Source: Sphingopyxis sp. YF1
GTDB lineage: Bacteria > Pseudomonadota > Alphaproteobacteria > Sphingomonadales > Sphingomonadaceae
Length of the DNA: 64,000 bases
Assembly (NCBI RefSeq): GCF_022701295.1
Contig: NZ_CP033204.1
Location: forward strand, 3,996,501-4,060,500
Direction of reading: 5' to 3'
The translations under genes and the position numbers were made by a program. Shown piece by piece: positions 8,620 through 17,619 of the stretch. Each line of letters starts with the position of its first letter. Position 1 is the first letter of the stretch. The notes under the pieces are model-generated. The model worked only from the letters and a program-made list of their open reading frames with translations, ran no database searches and was not told the DNA's origin.

Positions 8620-9186
8620 TCAGCCTTCGAGCTCGACGTCCCAATAGAGCCAGTCGATCCAGCTCGTGTGCAGATAGTTGGGCGGGAAGCAGCGGCCGTT
8701 GTCCTGGAGCTGCCAGCTCGTCGGGCGCCACGGCTGGCGGTGGAGCGGCATGTGCGCCTGCGCCGGGGTGCGCCCGCCCTTCTTGAGGTTGCACGGTGCG
8801 CACGCCGTTGCGACATTCTCCCACGTGGTGCGTCCACCCAGCCGGCGCGGCACGACATGGTCGAAGGTCAGGTCCTTGGCCGATCCGCAATATTGGCACG
8901 CAAAACGGTCGCGCAGAAACAGGTTGAAGCGCGTGAAGGCCGGATATTGCGACGGTTTGACATATTGGCGGAGCGCGATGACGCTCGGGATCGGCATCGT
9001 CCGCGTCGGCGAGTGAATCTCGCGCTCGTAATTCTCGACGATGGTGACGCGGTCGAGGAATACCGCCTTGACCGCGGTCTGCCACGGCCACAGGCTCAGC
9101 GGATAATAGCTCAGCGGCGTATAGTCGGCGTTGAGGACGAGCGCGGGACAACTGTCGGGATGTCGGGCAAGATCGGGATGGAACAT
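8620..9186 (-). CDS. HNH endonuclease family protein
   Basis: A 188-aa protein of the chromosomally conserved alphaproteobacterial HNH family. It starts MFHPDL at 9186 (an ATG 45 nt further upstream adds a non-conserved tail). The N-terminal half includes LNADYTPLSYYPLSLWPWQ. The HNH core contains a zinc pair CQYC, then FDHVVPRRLGGRTTWEN and CAPCN, giving two CxxC zinc knuckles and the His-Asn-(His) metal-finger layout. Such proteins are found in nearly all sphingomonads outside phages; their cellular role is not established. Divergent from gluQ. Confidence 0.88.
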   Translation of the reverse strand: MFHPDLARHPDSCPALVLNADYTPLSYYPLSLWPWQTAVKAVFLDRVTIVENYEREIHSPTRTMPIPSVIALRQYVKPSQYPAFTRFNLFLRDRFACQYCGSAKDLTFDHVVPRRLGGRTTWENVATACAPCNLKKGGRTPAQAHMPLHRQPWRPTSWQLQDNGRCFPPNYLHTSWIDWLYWDVELEG

Positions 9187-9356
9187 GGCTTTTGGACGCT
9201 GCCCCCTGTGCTGCGCGGGTTGGCGCGCCACTGCCTTCCCGAAGTGACAGCATCATTACATGCCGCATCAGAATCTGGCGTCAAGGGGGCATGTTCCGCA
9301 AGATATGGAATGAATCATACGGATCGCCCACAGCATCTGGTTTGCCTTTCGCCGCC

Positions 9357-10220
9357 ATGCTGACGCGTTTCGCTCCGAGCCCGACCGGCGAACTCCATCT
9401 CGGCCACGCCTATAGCGCGCTGCTCGCCCATGCCGCGGCGCGCGGCGCGGGCGGGCGGTTCCGCATCCGCATCGACGACATCGACGGCAGCCGTTCGCGC
9501 GAGATCTATGTCGCGGCCGCGCTCGCCGACCTCGAATGGCTCGGGATCGACTGGGACGGCGATCCGGTGCGCCAGTCGGCGCGGCTCGATCGCTATGCGG
9601 CGGCATTGGACGCTCTCCGGTCGCGCGCGCTGGTCTATCCCTGCTTCTGTACCCGCGCCGACATCGCCGCGAGCCTCGCCGCGCCGCACGGCCCGCCCGA
9701 CGGTCCGGCGGGGGCGGCCTATCCGGGCACCTGCCGCCATCTGGCGGAGAGCGAGCGCCGCCGGCGGCTGGAAAGCGAGCCGCACTGCTGGCGCCTCGAC
9801 ATGGCGAAGGCGGTCGCCACGACCGGCGAACTTGCATGGGAAGAGGAGGGGCAGGGCGCGCGCCGCGCCGCGCCTCTGGCGCATGGCGACGTCGTCCTCG
9901 CGCGCAAGGATGCGCCCGCCTCCTACCACCTCGCGAGCAGCCTCGACGACGCCGCCATGGGGGTCAGCCATGTGATCCGCGGCGCCGACCTGATCGCCTC
10001 GACCGACGTCCACCGCCTGCTCCAGGCCCTGCTCGACCTGCCGGTCCCGCTCTACCGCCACCACGGCCTCGTCTGCGGCCCCAACGGCAAGCGGCTCGCA
10101 AAGCGCGACGCGGCCGCCTCGCTCGCCTCGCTGCGCGCCGCGGGTCTCGACGGGCGGCGGCTCGCCGACGATCTCTTGCACGGCCGGCTTCCCACTGGAT
10201 TTTTCCTGCAAAATCCCTAA
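9357..10220 (+). CDS. gluQ: Glutamyl-Q tRNA(Asp) synthetase
   Basis: A 287-aa truncated class I glutamyl-tRNA synthetase paralogue that attaches glutamate to queuosine at position 34 of tRNA-Asp. It has the HIGH-type motif HLGH at residues 14-17 after FAPSPTGEL, a zinc-binding region CFCTRAD and YPGTCRH, VIRGADL, and the KMSKS equivalent KRLAKRD near 245. It lacks the anticodon-binding domain of GltX, as expected. The ATG at 9357 was chosen because the conserved LTRFAPSPTG follows directly; the frame is open further upstream without conservation. Confidence 0.94.
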   Translation: MLTRFAPSPTGELHLGHAYSALLAHAAARGAGGRFRIRIDDIDGSRSREIYVAAALADLEWLGIDWDGDPVRQSARLDRYAAALDALRSRALVYPCFCTRADIAASLAAPHGPPDGPAGAAYPGTCRHLAESERRRRLESEPHCWRLDMAKAVATTGELAWEEEGQGARRAAPLAHGDVVLARKDAPASYHLASSLDDAAMGVSHVIRGADLIASTDVHRLLQALLDLPVPLYRHHGLVCGPNGKRLAKRDAAASLASLRAAGLDGRRLADDLLHGRLPTGFFLQNP

Positions 10221-10454
10221 ATGAAGGGCATGGAAATCCTGCTTGTCCTTGGCGTCGTGGTCGCCGCCGGCTTCGTCCTCTTCTCGCTCGCGCGGGGGCT
10301 CCTCTATTTCGCGCAGGGACACCGCGCCGCGATCGACGGCAAGGTCGAGGAAAACCAGCGGCTCCAGAACCGGATGATGATGGCGCGCGTCAAATGGCAG
10401 GCGATCACCATCATCCTGCTCGTCCTGATCGGCTTCGTCGCCGCCGGCAAATAA
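10221..10454 (+). CDS. HIG1-domain / twin transmembrane protein
   Basis: A 77-aa inner-membrane protein with two hydrophobic helices (about residues 4-26 and 57-75). They flank a polar segment QRLQNRMMMARVKWQ, which matches the HIG1/hypoxia-induced family signature (QNxMMRxRV). Bacterial members are associated with respiratory oxidase function by analogy to mitochondrial Rcf1/HIGD; that role is not proven here. The ATG abuts the gluQ stop with no gap, so it is cotranscribed and translationally coupled; an in-frame ATG at 10230 is an alternative start. Confidence 0.85.
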   Translation: MKGMEILLVLGVVVAAGFVLFSLARGLLYFAQGHRAAIDGKVEENQRLQNRMMMARVKWQAITIILLVLIGFVAAGK

Positions 10455-10473
10455 GCGCCGCGCACCCGGTATC

Positions 10474-11055
10474 ATGGTCAAGCTCAACAAGATCTATACG
10501 CGCACCGGCGACGACGGCACCACCGGGCTCGTCGACGGGTCGCGCGTCGCCAAGTCCGATGCGCTGATGGCGGCGATCGGCGACGTCGATGAAGCGAACA
10601 GCGCGATCGGCATTGCCGCCGCCGTGCTCGACCCGGCGAGCGACGAAGCTGCGATGCTGTCGCGCATCCAGAACGAACTGTTCGACCTCGGGGCCGACCT
10701 TGCGACCCCGCCCGACATCCAGTTCGGTTTCGGACCGCACGAAATGGCGCTGCGCATCGTGCCCGGCCAGATCGCGCGGCTGGAGGACGAGATCGACGCG
10801 ATGAACGCCGAACTCGGCGCGCTGCGCAGCTTCATCCTGCCCGGCGGCACCGAAGCCGCGGCGCGGCTGCACCTCGCGCGCGCCATCGCGCGCCGCGCCG
10901 AACGCGCGGCGGTGACCGCGGCGCAGGGGCGCGACCTCAACCCGATCGCGCTGTCCTATCTCAATCGCCTTTCGGACCATCTGTTCGTGCTCACCCGGCA
11001 CATCAACGCAGCGGCGGGCGGTGACATCCTCTGGAAACCCGGCGCGACGCGCTGA
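10474..11055 (+). CDS. Corrinoid adenosyltransferase (PduO type)
   Basis: A 193-aa ATP:cob(I)alamin adenosyltransferase that makes adenosylcobalamin from cobalamin and ATP. It starts with the conserved KIYTRTGDDGTTGL ATP-binding loop, then FILPGG near residue 121, RAIARRAERA and the C-terminal LNRLSDHLFVL. Length matches the trimeric PduO/ATR family. It is 19 bp downstream of the HIG1 gene in the gluQ operon. No cobalamin riboswitch is visible upstream. Confidence 0.94.
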   Translation: MVKLNKIYTRTGDDGTTGLVDGSRVAKSDALMAAIGDVDEANSAIGIAAAVLDPASDEAAMLSRIQNELFDLGADLATPPDIQFGFGPHEMALRIVPGQIARLEDEIDAMNAELGALRSFILPGGTEAAARLHLARAIARRAERAAVTAAQGRDLNPIALSYLNRLSDHLFVLTRHINAAAGGDILWKPGATR

Positions 11056-11070
11056 CGCAGGCATGGCGGC

Positions 11071-11094
11071 CGCCTGTCGGATCGCCTGTCGGAT
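11071..11094. repeat. 12-bp perfect tandem duplication
   Basis: CGCCTGTCGGAT occurs twice in tandem just after the adenosyltransferase stop. It is a small slippage-type duplication with no evident function. Confidence 0.7.
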
Positions 11095-11167
11095 GGCCGT
11101 TATCGACCGATTGCGGACATAAGCCCGTCATGGCAGTCTATGCTCTCTGAGATTATTGGGAGGGGTT

Positions 11168-11536
11168 ATGGGCTGGCCATGGTCGAAAAAGGAAGCAGCG
11201 CCGCCGCCCCTCGAAACTGTTACCAACACCGACCCCGAGCGCTACGTCGGCAAGCCGATGCTTCGATTATTGGAGCTTTATGTTCTCTGGTCAGTCGACC
11301 ACCTCTCCGAGAACGACGCTTCACGCCTACAGGCAATGGCTCCAAAGCTTACCGGCACTTTCGGCGGCGACGGGACTTGGCAGAATGCAATCGCCACTGC
11401 GATGGAACTGCCCGAAAAAATGCCAGAACTAATCCGAGAAATGTGGACCAAGAATCAGCGGATCGCGGCCGCAAATGGCGTAAAACTACCTGCCCAGCAA
11501 TTCGCCGAAATGTTCGTTGATACCAATCTCACTTGA
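11168..11536 (+). CDS. Hypothetical protein
   Basis: A 122-aa soluble protein starting MGWPWSKKEA; GGAGGGG lies 5 nt before the ATG at 11168. No signal peptide or membrane segment. The predicted helical body contains RLLELYVLWSVDHLSENDA and ends QQFAEMFVDTNLT. I do not recognise a family. Base composition is lower in GC than neighbouring genes, which may point to recent acquisition. Stands alone between the gluQ operon and egtB. Confidence 0.7.
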   Translation: MGWPWSKKEAAPPPLETVTNTDPERYVGKPMLRLLELYVLWSVDHLSENDASRLQAMAPKLTGTFGGDGTWQNAIATAMELPEKMPELIREMWTKNQRIAAANGVKLPAQQFAEMFVDTNLT

Positions 11537-11702
11537 TAATCTGGAACGTCCGCTTCCCACCCCAAAGCCGACACCCCGTCGCAAGCGGTCAATCGCCTCG
11601 TGGGCGGCGTTGTTCCCTTAATGTTCTAGACAATCCATCGGTGTGCACCCATAATCGGGGCCAGCCGCGAAACCGAATCGCACCCCGGGGGATTATCTGC
11701 CC

Positions 11703-13010
11703 ATGGCCAGCCGAACCGATGCTCCGTCCGCGACCGAGGCCGATCCGATCGAGGCGCTGACCCGGCGTTTCGCCGCGACGCGGCACCTGTCGCTCGATCT
11801 CGTCGCGACGTTGTCCGATGCCGACGCCAGCGTCCAGTCGATGCCCGACGCCTCGCCCGCCAAATGGCACCTCGCGCATACGACCTGGTTCTTCGAAACC
11901 TTCGTGCTGCGCGATCATCTTCCCGGATACCGGCTGTTCGACGAACGCTATCCCTTTCTTTTCAACAGCTATTACGAGGCCGAAGGCGCGCGCCACGCGC
12001 GCGCGCAACGCGGGCTGCTGACGCGCCCGTCGCTCGATGAAATCCGCGTCTGGCGCGCGCATGTCGATGCCGCGGTCCAGCGCGCGCTGCCCGATCTGCC
12101 GCGCGCAGCGCAGGCGCTCGTCACCCTCGGCATCCATCACGAACAACAGCATCAGGAATTGCTGCTTACCGACATCAAGCATCTCTTCGCGCAGAATCCG
12201 CTCGGCCCCGCGGTGTGGGAGCAGGGTGCGATTCAGTGTAAAGTTGCGCAGTTTTCGGCGCCTTTGACGCGCAGCGGGGACGCCGCGCCGATGCGCTGGG
12301 TGCGCGGCGCCGAGGGGGTGGTCGGCATCGGCCATGCCGGCGACGGCTTCGCCTTCGACTGCGAAGGCCCGCGCTTTTCGGCGCTCCTCACGCCGCACGC
12401 GCTTGCCAGCCGTCCCGTGACCAACGGCGAGTGGCAACAATTTATCGCCGACGGCGGCTATCGCACCGCGTCGCTCTGGCTCAGCGACGGCTGGGCTTGG
12501 GTGCAGGACAAGGATGTGGCGGCGCCCGCCTACTGGCAGGACGGGCGATATTTCACTCTCGCGGGCTGGCAGGACATCGATCCCGCGGCGCCGGTCACCC
12601 ATATCAGCGTCTTCGAGGCCGACGCCTTCGCGAGCTGGGCCGGCGCGCGCCTGCCGACCGAAATCGAATGGGAGGCGGCGGCCGCCGTGCTCGACCCCGC
12701 CTCGGGCGCACAGCTCGATGCGGCCGGCCCCGTCCAGCCCGTCGCAGCGCCCGCCGCCGACACGGGCCTGCAACAGATGTTCGGCAGCGTGTGGGAATGG
12801 ACCGGCAGCGCCTATCGTCCCTATCCTGGCTTCCGCGCCGCGCCCGGCGCGGTCGGCGAATATAATGGCAAGTTCATGAGCGGCCAGTTCGTGCTGCGCG
12901 GCGGCAGCGTCGCGACCCCGCGCGGCCATATGCGGCCGACCTGTCGCAACTTTTTCTACCCGCACCAGCGCTGGCAGTTCACCGGCGTGCGGCTCGCGAA
13001 GGATCTTTGA
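11703..13010 (+). CDS. egtB: Ergothioneine biosynthesis sulfoxide synthase EgtB
   Basis: A 435-aa non-haem iron enzyme that couples hercynine with a cysteine-derived thiol and oxygen in ergothioneine synthesis. The N-terminal DinB-like domain has WHLAHTTWFFE (His 56/59) and HHEQQHQE (His 146 and His 150 in the H-x3-H iron-ligand pattern). The C-terminal formylglycine-generating-enzyme-like domain ends with GSVWEWTGS, YNGKFMSGQFVLRGGS and FYPHQRWQFTGVRLA. The start is the ATG at 11703 after a weak ribosome site. egtD starts 2 bp after its stop, forming a two-gene operon. Confidence 0.95.
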   Translation: MASRTDAPSATEADPIEALTRRFAATRHLSLDLVATLSDADASVQSMPDASPAKWHLAHTTWFFETFVLRDHLPGYRLFDERYPFLFNSYYEAEGARHARAQRGLLTRPSLDEIRVWRAHVDAAVQRALPDLPRAAQALVTLGIHHEQQHQELLLTDIKHLFAQNPLGPAVWEQGAIQCKVAQFSAPLTRSGDAAPMRWVRGAEGVVGIGHAGDGFAFDCEGPRFSALLTPHALASRPVTNGEWQQFIADGGYRTASLWLSDGWAWVQDKDVAAPAYWQDGRYFTLAGWQDIDPAAPVTHISVFEADAFASWAGARLPTEIEWEAAAAVLDPASGAQLDAAGPVQPVAAPAADTGLQQMFGSVWEWTGSAYRPYPGFRAAPGAVGEYNGKFMSGQFVLRGGSVATPRGHMRPTCRNFFYPHQRWQFTGVRLAKDL

Positions 13011-13012
13011 CC

Positions 13013-13999
13013 ATGGGCGTTGTGCGCAATCTTCGTCAGGTTTCGGCCGACGACGCCGGCGTCGACATGGCCTTTCGCGCCGACGTCCACGCCGGGCTGT
13101 CGCAGGCGCAAAAGGCGGTCCCCGCGCGCTGGTTCTACGATGCGACCGGATCGGCGTTGTTCGAGGATATCACCGCGCTCCCCGAATATTATCCGACACG
13201 CAGCGAAACCGGCCTGCTCACCCGCCACGCCGCCGATATCGCCGTGGCGGTCGGTCCCGGCCGCGCGGTGGTCGAACTGGGATCGGGCAGTTCGACCAAG
13301 ACGCCGCTGCTGCTCGATGCGATTGCGCCCGCGGCCTATGTTCCGGTCGATATCTCGGGCGATTTTCTTCGCGACAGCGCGCTCGCGCTGGCGGCGCGCT
13401 TCCCGGGTCTCGCCATCTATCCGGTCGAGGCCGATTTCACCCAGCGCGTATCCTTGCCGCGCGAAATCGCCGCCTTGCCCAAACTCGGCTTCTTTCCCGG
13501 CTCGACGATCGGCAACATGGTCGCACGCACCGCCGTCGATCTTCTGCGGGATTGGCGCGAGGCGCTCGGCGACGGCGCTCTGCTGCTGATCGGTATCGAC
13601 CGGATCAAGGATGTCGCGATTCTCGAACGGGCCTATGACGACCCCGCCGGGGTCACCGCGGCGTTCAATCTCAATCTGCTCGAACGCATCAACCGCGAAC
13701 TCGGCGGGACGATCCCGGTCGAAAATTTCACCCATCGTGCGGTCTGGGACGACGTCCATGCGCGCATCGAAATGCACCTCGTCGCGGCCTGCGCCATGGA
13801 CTTCACGGTCGACGGGCGCCGCTATCATATGGCGAAGGGCGAGACGATCCACAGCGAGAACAGCCATAAATATGGCCCGCGCGACGCGAACCTGCTGCTC
13901 CGCGCCGGCCGCTGGACACCCGTGGCGACCTGGGACGATGCCGACCCGGCCTTCGCGCTGATCCTCGCCCGGGCGACCGAGTTCCGCTCGGCTCCCTGA
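13013..13999 (+). CDS. egtD: L-histidine N(alpha)-methyltransferase EgtD
   Basis: A 328-aa SAM-dependent enzyme that trimethylates histidine to hercynine, the first step of ergothioneine synthesis. Characteristic segments: RWFYDATGSALFEDIT, LPEYYPTRSETGLL, the SAM-binding ELGSGSSTKTPLLLDA near residues 84-99, YVPVDIS, and FFPGSTIGN. The C-terminus has MEFT-like ACAMDFTV and GETIHSENSHKY for histidine binding. The start at 13013 is two bases past the egtB stop, indicating coupling. Confidence 0.96.
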   Translation: MGVVRNLRQVSADDAGVDMAFRADVHAGLSQAQKAVPARWFYDATGSALFEDITALPEYYPTRSETGLLTRHAADIAVAVGPGRAVVELGSGSSTKTPLLLDAIAPAAYVPVDISGDFLRDSALALAARFPGLAIYPVEADFTQRVSLPREIAALPKLGFFPGSTIGNMVARTAVDLLRDWREALGDGALLLIGIDRIKDVAILERAYDDPAGVTAAFNLNLLERINRELGGTIPVENFTHRAVWDDVHARIEMHLVAACAMDFTVDGRRYHMAKGETIHSENSHKYGPRDANLLLRAGRWTPVATWDDADPAFALILARATEFRSAP

Positions 14000-14055
14000 T
14001 CCTCCACTCTTGACGAGACCGCGCCAGAATCTAGAGCAGCGGCCACGTCCTGACT

Positions 14056-14144
14056 CGTTCGTCCTGAGCTTGTCGAAGGACCGTCCTTCTCTTTCTTCAA
14101 CGTTGAAAGAAAGAACAGCCCTTCGACAAGCTCAGGGCAAACGG
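14056..14144. repeat. Long inverted intergenic repeat, family A copy 2
   Basis: Arms CCTGAGCTTGTCGAAGG and CCCTTCGACAAGCTCAGG flank a centre with its own dyad CTTTCTTCAACGTTGAAAG. Same family as 3042 and 39985. It fills much of the gap between egtD and the hydroxyacyl-CoA dehydrogenase gene. Confidence 0.8.
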
Positions 14145-14206
14145 AATATGGGATGATTGGATTGGCTGCCCGCAACGGGCGCGCGTGTGGATAAAAGGAC
14201 AGGCAT

Positions 14207-15073
14207 ATGATCGTCGGCGTCATCGGGGCAGGGCAAATGGGCGCGGGTATCGCGCAGGTGTCGGCGGGAGCCGGCCACGATGTGCTGCTGTCCGACATCG
14301 ACATCGCACGCGCCGAAGCGGGCAAGGTGGGGATCGCCAAGGGGCTTGCGCGCCTCGTGACCAAAGAGAAGATGACGCAGGCCGACGCCGACGCGCTGCT
14401 TGCGCGCATCACTCCCGTCGCCGATCATGCCGCTTTCGCACCCGCCGATCTCGTGATCGAGGCGGCGACCGAGCGCGAGGAAATCAAGCGCGCGATCTTC
14501 TCGAGCGTCGGCCCGCATCTCTCGGCCACCGCGATCCTCGCGTCGAACACCAGCTCGATCCCGATCACCCGCCTCGCGCAGGCGGCGCCCGATCCGGCGC
14601 GCTTCATCGGCGTCCATTTCTTCAACCCGGTACCGGTGATGGGCCTCATCGAACTGATCCGCGGCCTCGCGACCAGCGACGCCACGCTTCAGGCGGTCGA
14701 GGCCTATGGCCGCGGACTCGGCAAGGAGATCGTCCACGCCAACGACGCGCCGGGGTTCATCGTCAACCGCGTGCTGATGCCGCTGATCAACGAGGCGATC
14801 TTCGCGCTGGGCGAGGGCGTCGCGACGATGCAGGACATCGATGCCGGCTGCCGTTTGGGTCTCAACCATCCGATGGGGCCGATCACGCTCGCCGACTTCA
14901 TCGGTCTCGACACCTGCCTCGAGATCATCCGCGTGCTCCAGAGCGGAACCGGCGACCCCAAATTCCGCCCCGCGCCGCTGCTCGTCCAATATGTCGAGGC
15001 GGGCTGGGTCGGCAAGAAAGCCGGGCGCGGCTTCTACGACTGGACCGGCGAGGCGCCCGTTCCGACGCGCTGA
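14207..15073 (+). CDS. 3-hydroxybutyryl/3-hydroxyacyl-CoA dehydrogenase
   Basis: A 288-aa NAD-dependent enzyme that oxidises 3-hydroxyacyl-CoA or reduces acetoacetyl-CoA. The N-terminal Rossmann motif is VIGAGQMGAGIAQ at residues 5-17. The catalytic His lies in IGVHFFNPVPVM near 143, followed by the dehydrogenase signature NDAPGFIVNRVLMPLINEA and the C-terminal GLNHPMGPITLADFIGLD. AAAAGGACAG precedes the ATG. Length matches the short single-domain Hbd/PaaH family. Confidence 0.95.
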   Translation: MIVGVIGAGQMGAGIAQVSAGAGHDVLLSDIDIARAEAGKVGIAKGLARLVTKEKMTQADADALLARITPVADHAAFAPADLVIEAATEREEIKRAIFSSVGPHLSATAILASNTSSIPITRLAQAAPDPARFIGVHFFNPVPVMGLIELIRGLATSDATLQAVEAYGRGLGKEIVHANDAPGFIVNRVLMPLINEAIFALGEGVATMQDIDAGCRLGLNHPMGPITLADFIGLDTCLEIIRVLQSGTGDPKFRPAPLLVQYVEAGWVGKKAGRGFYDWTGEAPVPTR

Positions 15074-15173
15074 TCGCCGTCGTCCCGCGCGCAGCCGGCT
15101 GGTCGGTGCGGGAGCCGAATCGGTTGCCGTGCGTTAGAGGTCGACAACCGAAGATCGCAACGGGAGCCTGACC

Positions 15174-15662
15174 ATGTTTCGAAAAAGCCTCGCCTTTCTG
15201 CCGGTGCTCGGACTGATGGCGACGGTCCCGGTTTGCGCCCAGCAGGGCGCGCCCGAGCAGTCGACGATCAAGGAAACCGCCAATTCGGTGACCGAACCCT
15301 TCGACGGCAAGGAGGTCCCGCCGAAGCTGCTCGCGATCCAGGGCGATCCCTATTCGCTCGCCGGCTTCGGCAAATGCGCCGCGATCATCCGCGAGGTCGA
15401 GGAACTCAACGCCGTGCTCGGGCCCGACATCAACGAACGGGTCGACGAGAGCCTCGCCAAGAAGCGCGAGAAGACCGCGGGGCGCGTCGCGGGCAATGTG
15501 GCGGGCAGCTTCATTCCCTTCGGCGGGCTGATCGGCGAGGTCACCGGCGCCAACGCCGAACGGCGGCGCTATGCGATCGCGGTTTATGCCGGTACGGTAC
15601 GGCGGGGCTTTTTGAAGGGGGTCGGGATCGAACGCGGCTGCAAGGCGCCGGCCCGGCCCTGA
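15174..15662 (+). CDS. Exported hypothetical protein with glycine-zipper segment
   Basis: A 162-aa protein with a cleavable signal peptide (MFRKSLAFLPVLGLMATVPVCAQ). The mature region has two Cys (CAAII and RGCKAP) that could form a disulfide, and a glycine-rich hydrophobic stretch GNVAGSFIPFGGLIGEVTGA that may associate with membrane. GGGAGCC precedes the ATG. No named family recognised. Confidence 0.78.
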   Translation: MFRKSLAFLPVLGLMATVPVCAQQGAPEQSTIKETANSVTEPFDGKEVPPKLLAIQGDPYSLAGFGKCAAIIREVEELNAVLGPDINERVDESLAKKREKTAGRVAGNVAGSFIPFGGLIGEVTGANAERRRYAIAVYAGTVRRGFLKGVGIERGCKAPARP

Positions 15663-15685
15663 ACCGGGGAAGGGGGAGGACGGAT

Positions 15686-16333
15686 ATCGCCAGCGATACG
15701 CCCGGATTCGATGTCGCCCGCGCGACCTTCGATCCTGCGACGCTGGCTTTCTATGCGGCCGAAGCGCCCGTCTACACTGCCAGCGGTGCAGGAGGTGTCA
15801 GCCGTCACCTCGCCGGCTTCGCCGACCGCCTGCCGCGCGGCGCGCGCGTCCTCGAACTGGGATGCGGCGGCGGGATCGATGCCGAATATCTGATCGGACG
15901 CGGCTTCGACGTCGATGTGACCGATGGTGTCGCCGAAATCGCGGCGCGGGCGGCTACGCGGCTCGGCCGGCGCGTTGCTGTTCTGCGCTTCGACGAACTC
16001 GACGTCGAGCGCGGCTATGATGCCGTGCTCGCGTCGGCGAGCCTGCTGCACGTGCCCCGTCCCGGATTGCCCGATATCCTGCATCGCATCTGGCGCGCGC
16101 TGCGCCCGGGGGGATGGCATCTTGCGAGTTACAAGGGCGGCGGGAGCGAGGGACGGGACCGCTTCGGGCGCTATTTCAACTATCTGTCGGCGGCCGACGC
16201 CGAAGCGGTGTATCGTCGGGCCGGCCCGTGGGGTTCGCTGGACATCGCCGAAGGGCTTGGCGGCGGTTATGACGGCGTCCAGGGACCGTGGGTTCGCGTT
16301 CTGACCCGTAAAGCAATGGAGGATGGCCAATGA
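15686..16333 (+). CDS. Class I SAM-dependent methyltransferase (non-canonical start)
   Basis: About 215 aa. The SAM-binding motif VLELGCGGGIDAEYL is followed by acidic VDVTDG, then SASLLHV and WRALRPGGWHLASYKGG, the methyltransferase-11 pattern. The substrate is unknown. No ATG, GTG or TTG exists in frame between the preceding gene's stop and the conserved region. The best candidate start is ATC at 15686, 6 nt after GGGGGAGG; this is a guess. The 3' end overlaps the epoxide hydrolase start (ATGA), so the two are translationally coupled. Confidence 0.8.
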   Translation: MASDTPGFDVARATFDPATLAFYAAEAPVYTASGAGGVSRHLAGFADRLPRGARVLELGCGGGIDAEYLIGRGFDVDVTDGVAEIAARAATRLGRRVAVLRFDELDVERGYDAVLASASLLHVPRPGLPDILHRIWRALRPGGWHLASYKGGGSEGRDRFGRYFNYLSAADAEAVYRRAGPWGSLDIAEGLGGGYDGVQGPWVRVLTRKAMEDGQ

Positions 16334-17472
16334 ACGTCGAGGATCTGCGCCCTTTCACCGTCGAGGTATCGCAGGCGGCGCTCGACGATCTCAAGGCGCG
16401 GCTCGCAAACACGCGCTGGCCCGAAAAGGAGACGGTCGACGACTGGGATCAGGGATTGCCGCTGGCTTATGCGCAGGACCTCGCCACCTATTGGCGCGGC
16501 GGTTACGACTGGCGCCGGATCGAGGCGCGGCTCAACGCGTGGCCCAACTATCTCGCGACGATCGACGACCTCGACATTCATTTTCTCCATATCCGCTCGG
16601 CGAGTCCCGCCGCGCGGCCGCTGGTGCTGACGCACGGTTGGCCGGGATCAATCCTCGAATTCCTCGACGTTATCGAACCGCTGTCGCGAGACTATCATCT
16701 CGTCATTCCCTCGCTTCCCGGTTACGGATTTTCGGGCAAGCCGGCCGAGGCGAAGTGGAGCGTCGAGCATATTGCCGCCGCGTGGGACGCGCTGATGCGG
16801 GGGCTCGGCTACGATCGCTATTTCGCGCAAGGCGGCGACTGGGGCAGTGCGGTGACCTGCGCGCTCGGCATGCACCACGCCGATCATTGCGCGGGTATCC
16901 ACGTCAACATGGTTGTCGGCGCGCCGCCGTCCGACCTGATGACGGATCTCAGCGAGGCCGAGAAACTCTATCTCGCGCGCTTCGGCTGGTACCAGGCCAA
17001 GGACAGCGGCTATTCGACCCAGCAGGCGACGCGGCCGCAGACGCTCGGCTATGCCCTCACCGATTCGCCCGTCGGCCAGATGGCGTGGATCGTCGAGAAA
17101 TGCCACGGCTGGACCGATTGCGGCCATGCACTGGGCGGCCAGTCGATCGGCGGCCACCCCGAAAAAGCGCTGTCGCGCGACGCGATGCTCGATACCGTCA
17201 GCCTCTATTGGCTGACCGCGAGCGCAGCCTCGTCGGCGCGGCTCTACTGGCACAGCTTCCGCGCGTTCGGCGCCGGCGAAATCCATGTGCCGACCGGTTG
17301 CAGCCTGTTCCCGAACGAAATCATGCGCCTGTCGCGGCGCTGGGCCGAGCGTCGCTACACCAACATCGTCTACTGGAACGAACCCTGCCGCGGCGGGCAT
17401 TTCGCCGCGTGGGAACAGCCGGACCTGTTCGTGGACGAGGTGCGCGCGGCGCTCGCCTGCATGCGGCTCTGA
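16330..17472 (+). CDS. Epoxide hydrolase (alpha/beta hydrolase)
   Basis: A 380-aa enzyme. It begins with the N-terminal epoxide-hydrolase region (RPFTVEVSQAALDDLKARL, then WRGGYDWR). The oxyanion motif is HGWPGSILEF, the nucleophile elbow QGGDWGSAV (catalytic Asp), and the C-terminal catalytic His lies in GGHFAAWEQP. This is the microsomal-type (EHN) epoxide hydrolase family, which opens epoxides to diols. Length is typical. ATGA overlap with the upstream methyltransferase. Confidence 0.92.
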   Translation: MNVEDLRPFTVEVSQAALDDLKARLANTRWPEKETVDDWDQGLPLAYAQDLATYWRGGYDWRRIEARLNAWPNYLATIDDLDIHFLHIRSASPAARPLVLTHGWPGSILEFLDVIEPLSRDYHLVIPSLPGYGFSGKPAEAKWSVEHIAAAWDALMRGLGYDRYFAQGGDWGSAVTCALGMHHADHCAGIHVNMVVGAPPSDLMTDLSEAEKLYLARFGWYQAKDSGYSTQQATRPQTLGYALTDSPVGQMAWIVEKCHGWTDCGHALGGQSIGGHPEKALSRDAMLDTVSLYWLTASAASSARLYWHSFRAFGAGEIHVPTGCSLFPNEIMRLSRRWAERRYTNIVYWNEPCRGGHFAAWEQPDLFVDEVRAALACMRL

Positions 17473-17619
17473 CCCGGGTCCGTTCGCGTCAATAGGCCGA
17501 TCGCACGCAGAGCACGCCGGCCAGATATTCGCGGTTGCCGATGGTCTCCATCTGCTCGCGCGCCGACCCGTTCCAGCGATCGGGCGGCACCAGCTGCCTC
17601 CGCCCGATGGTGAAGAGCG

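Noticed and set aside
10474..11055. Cobalamin riboswitch before the adenosyltransferase
   Set aside because: The gap to the upstream gene is only 19 bp, too short to hold one.
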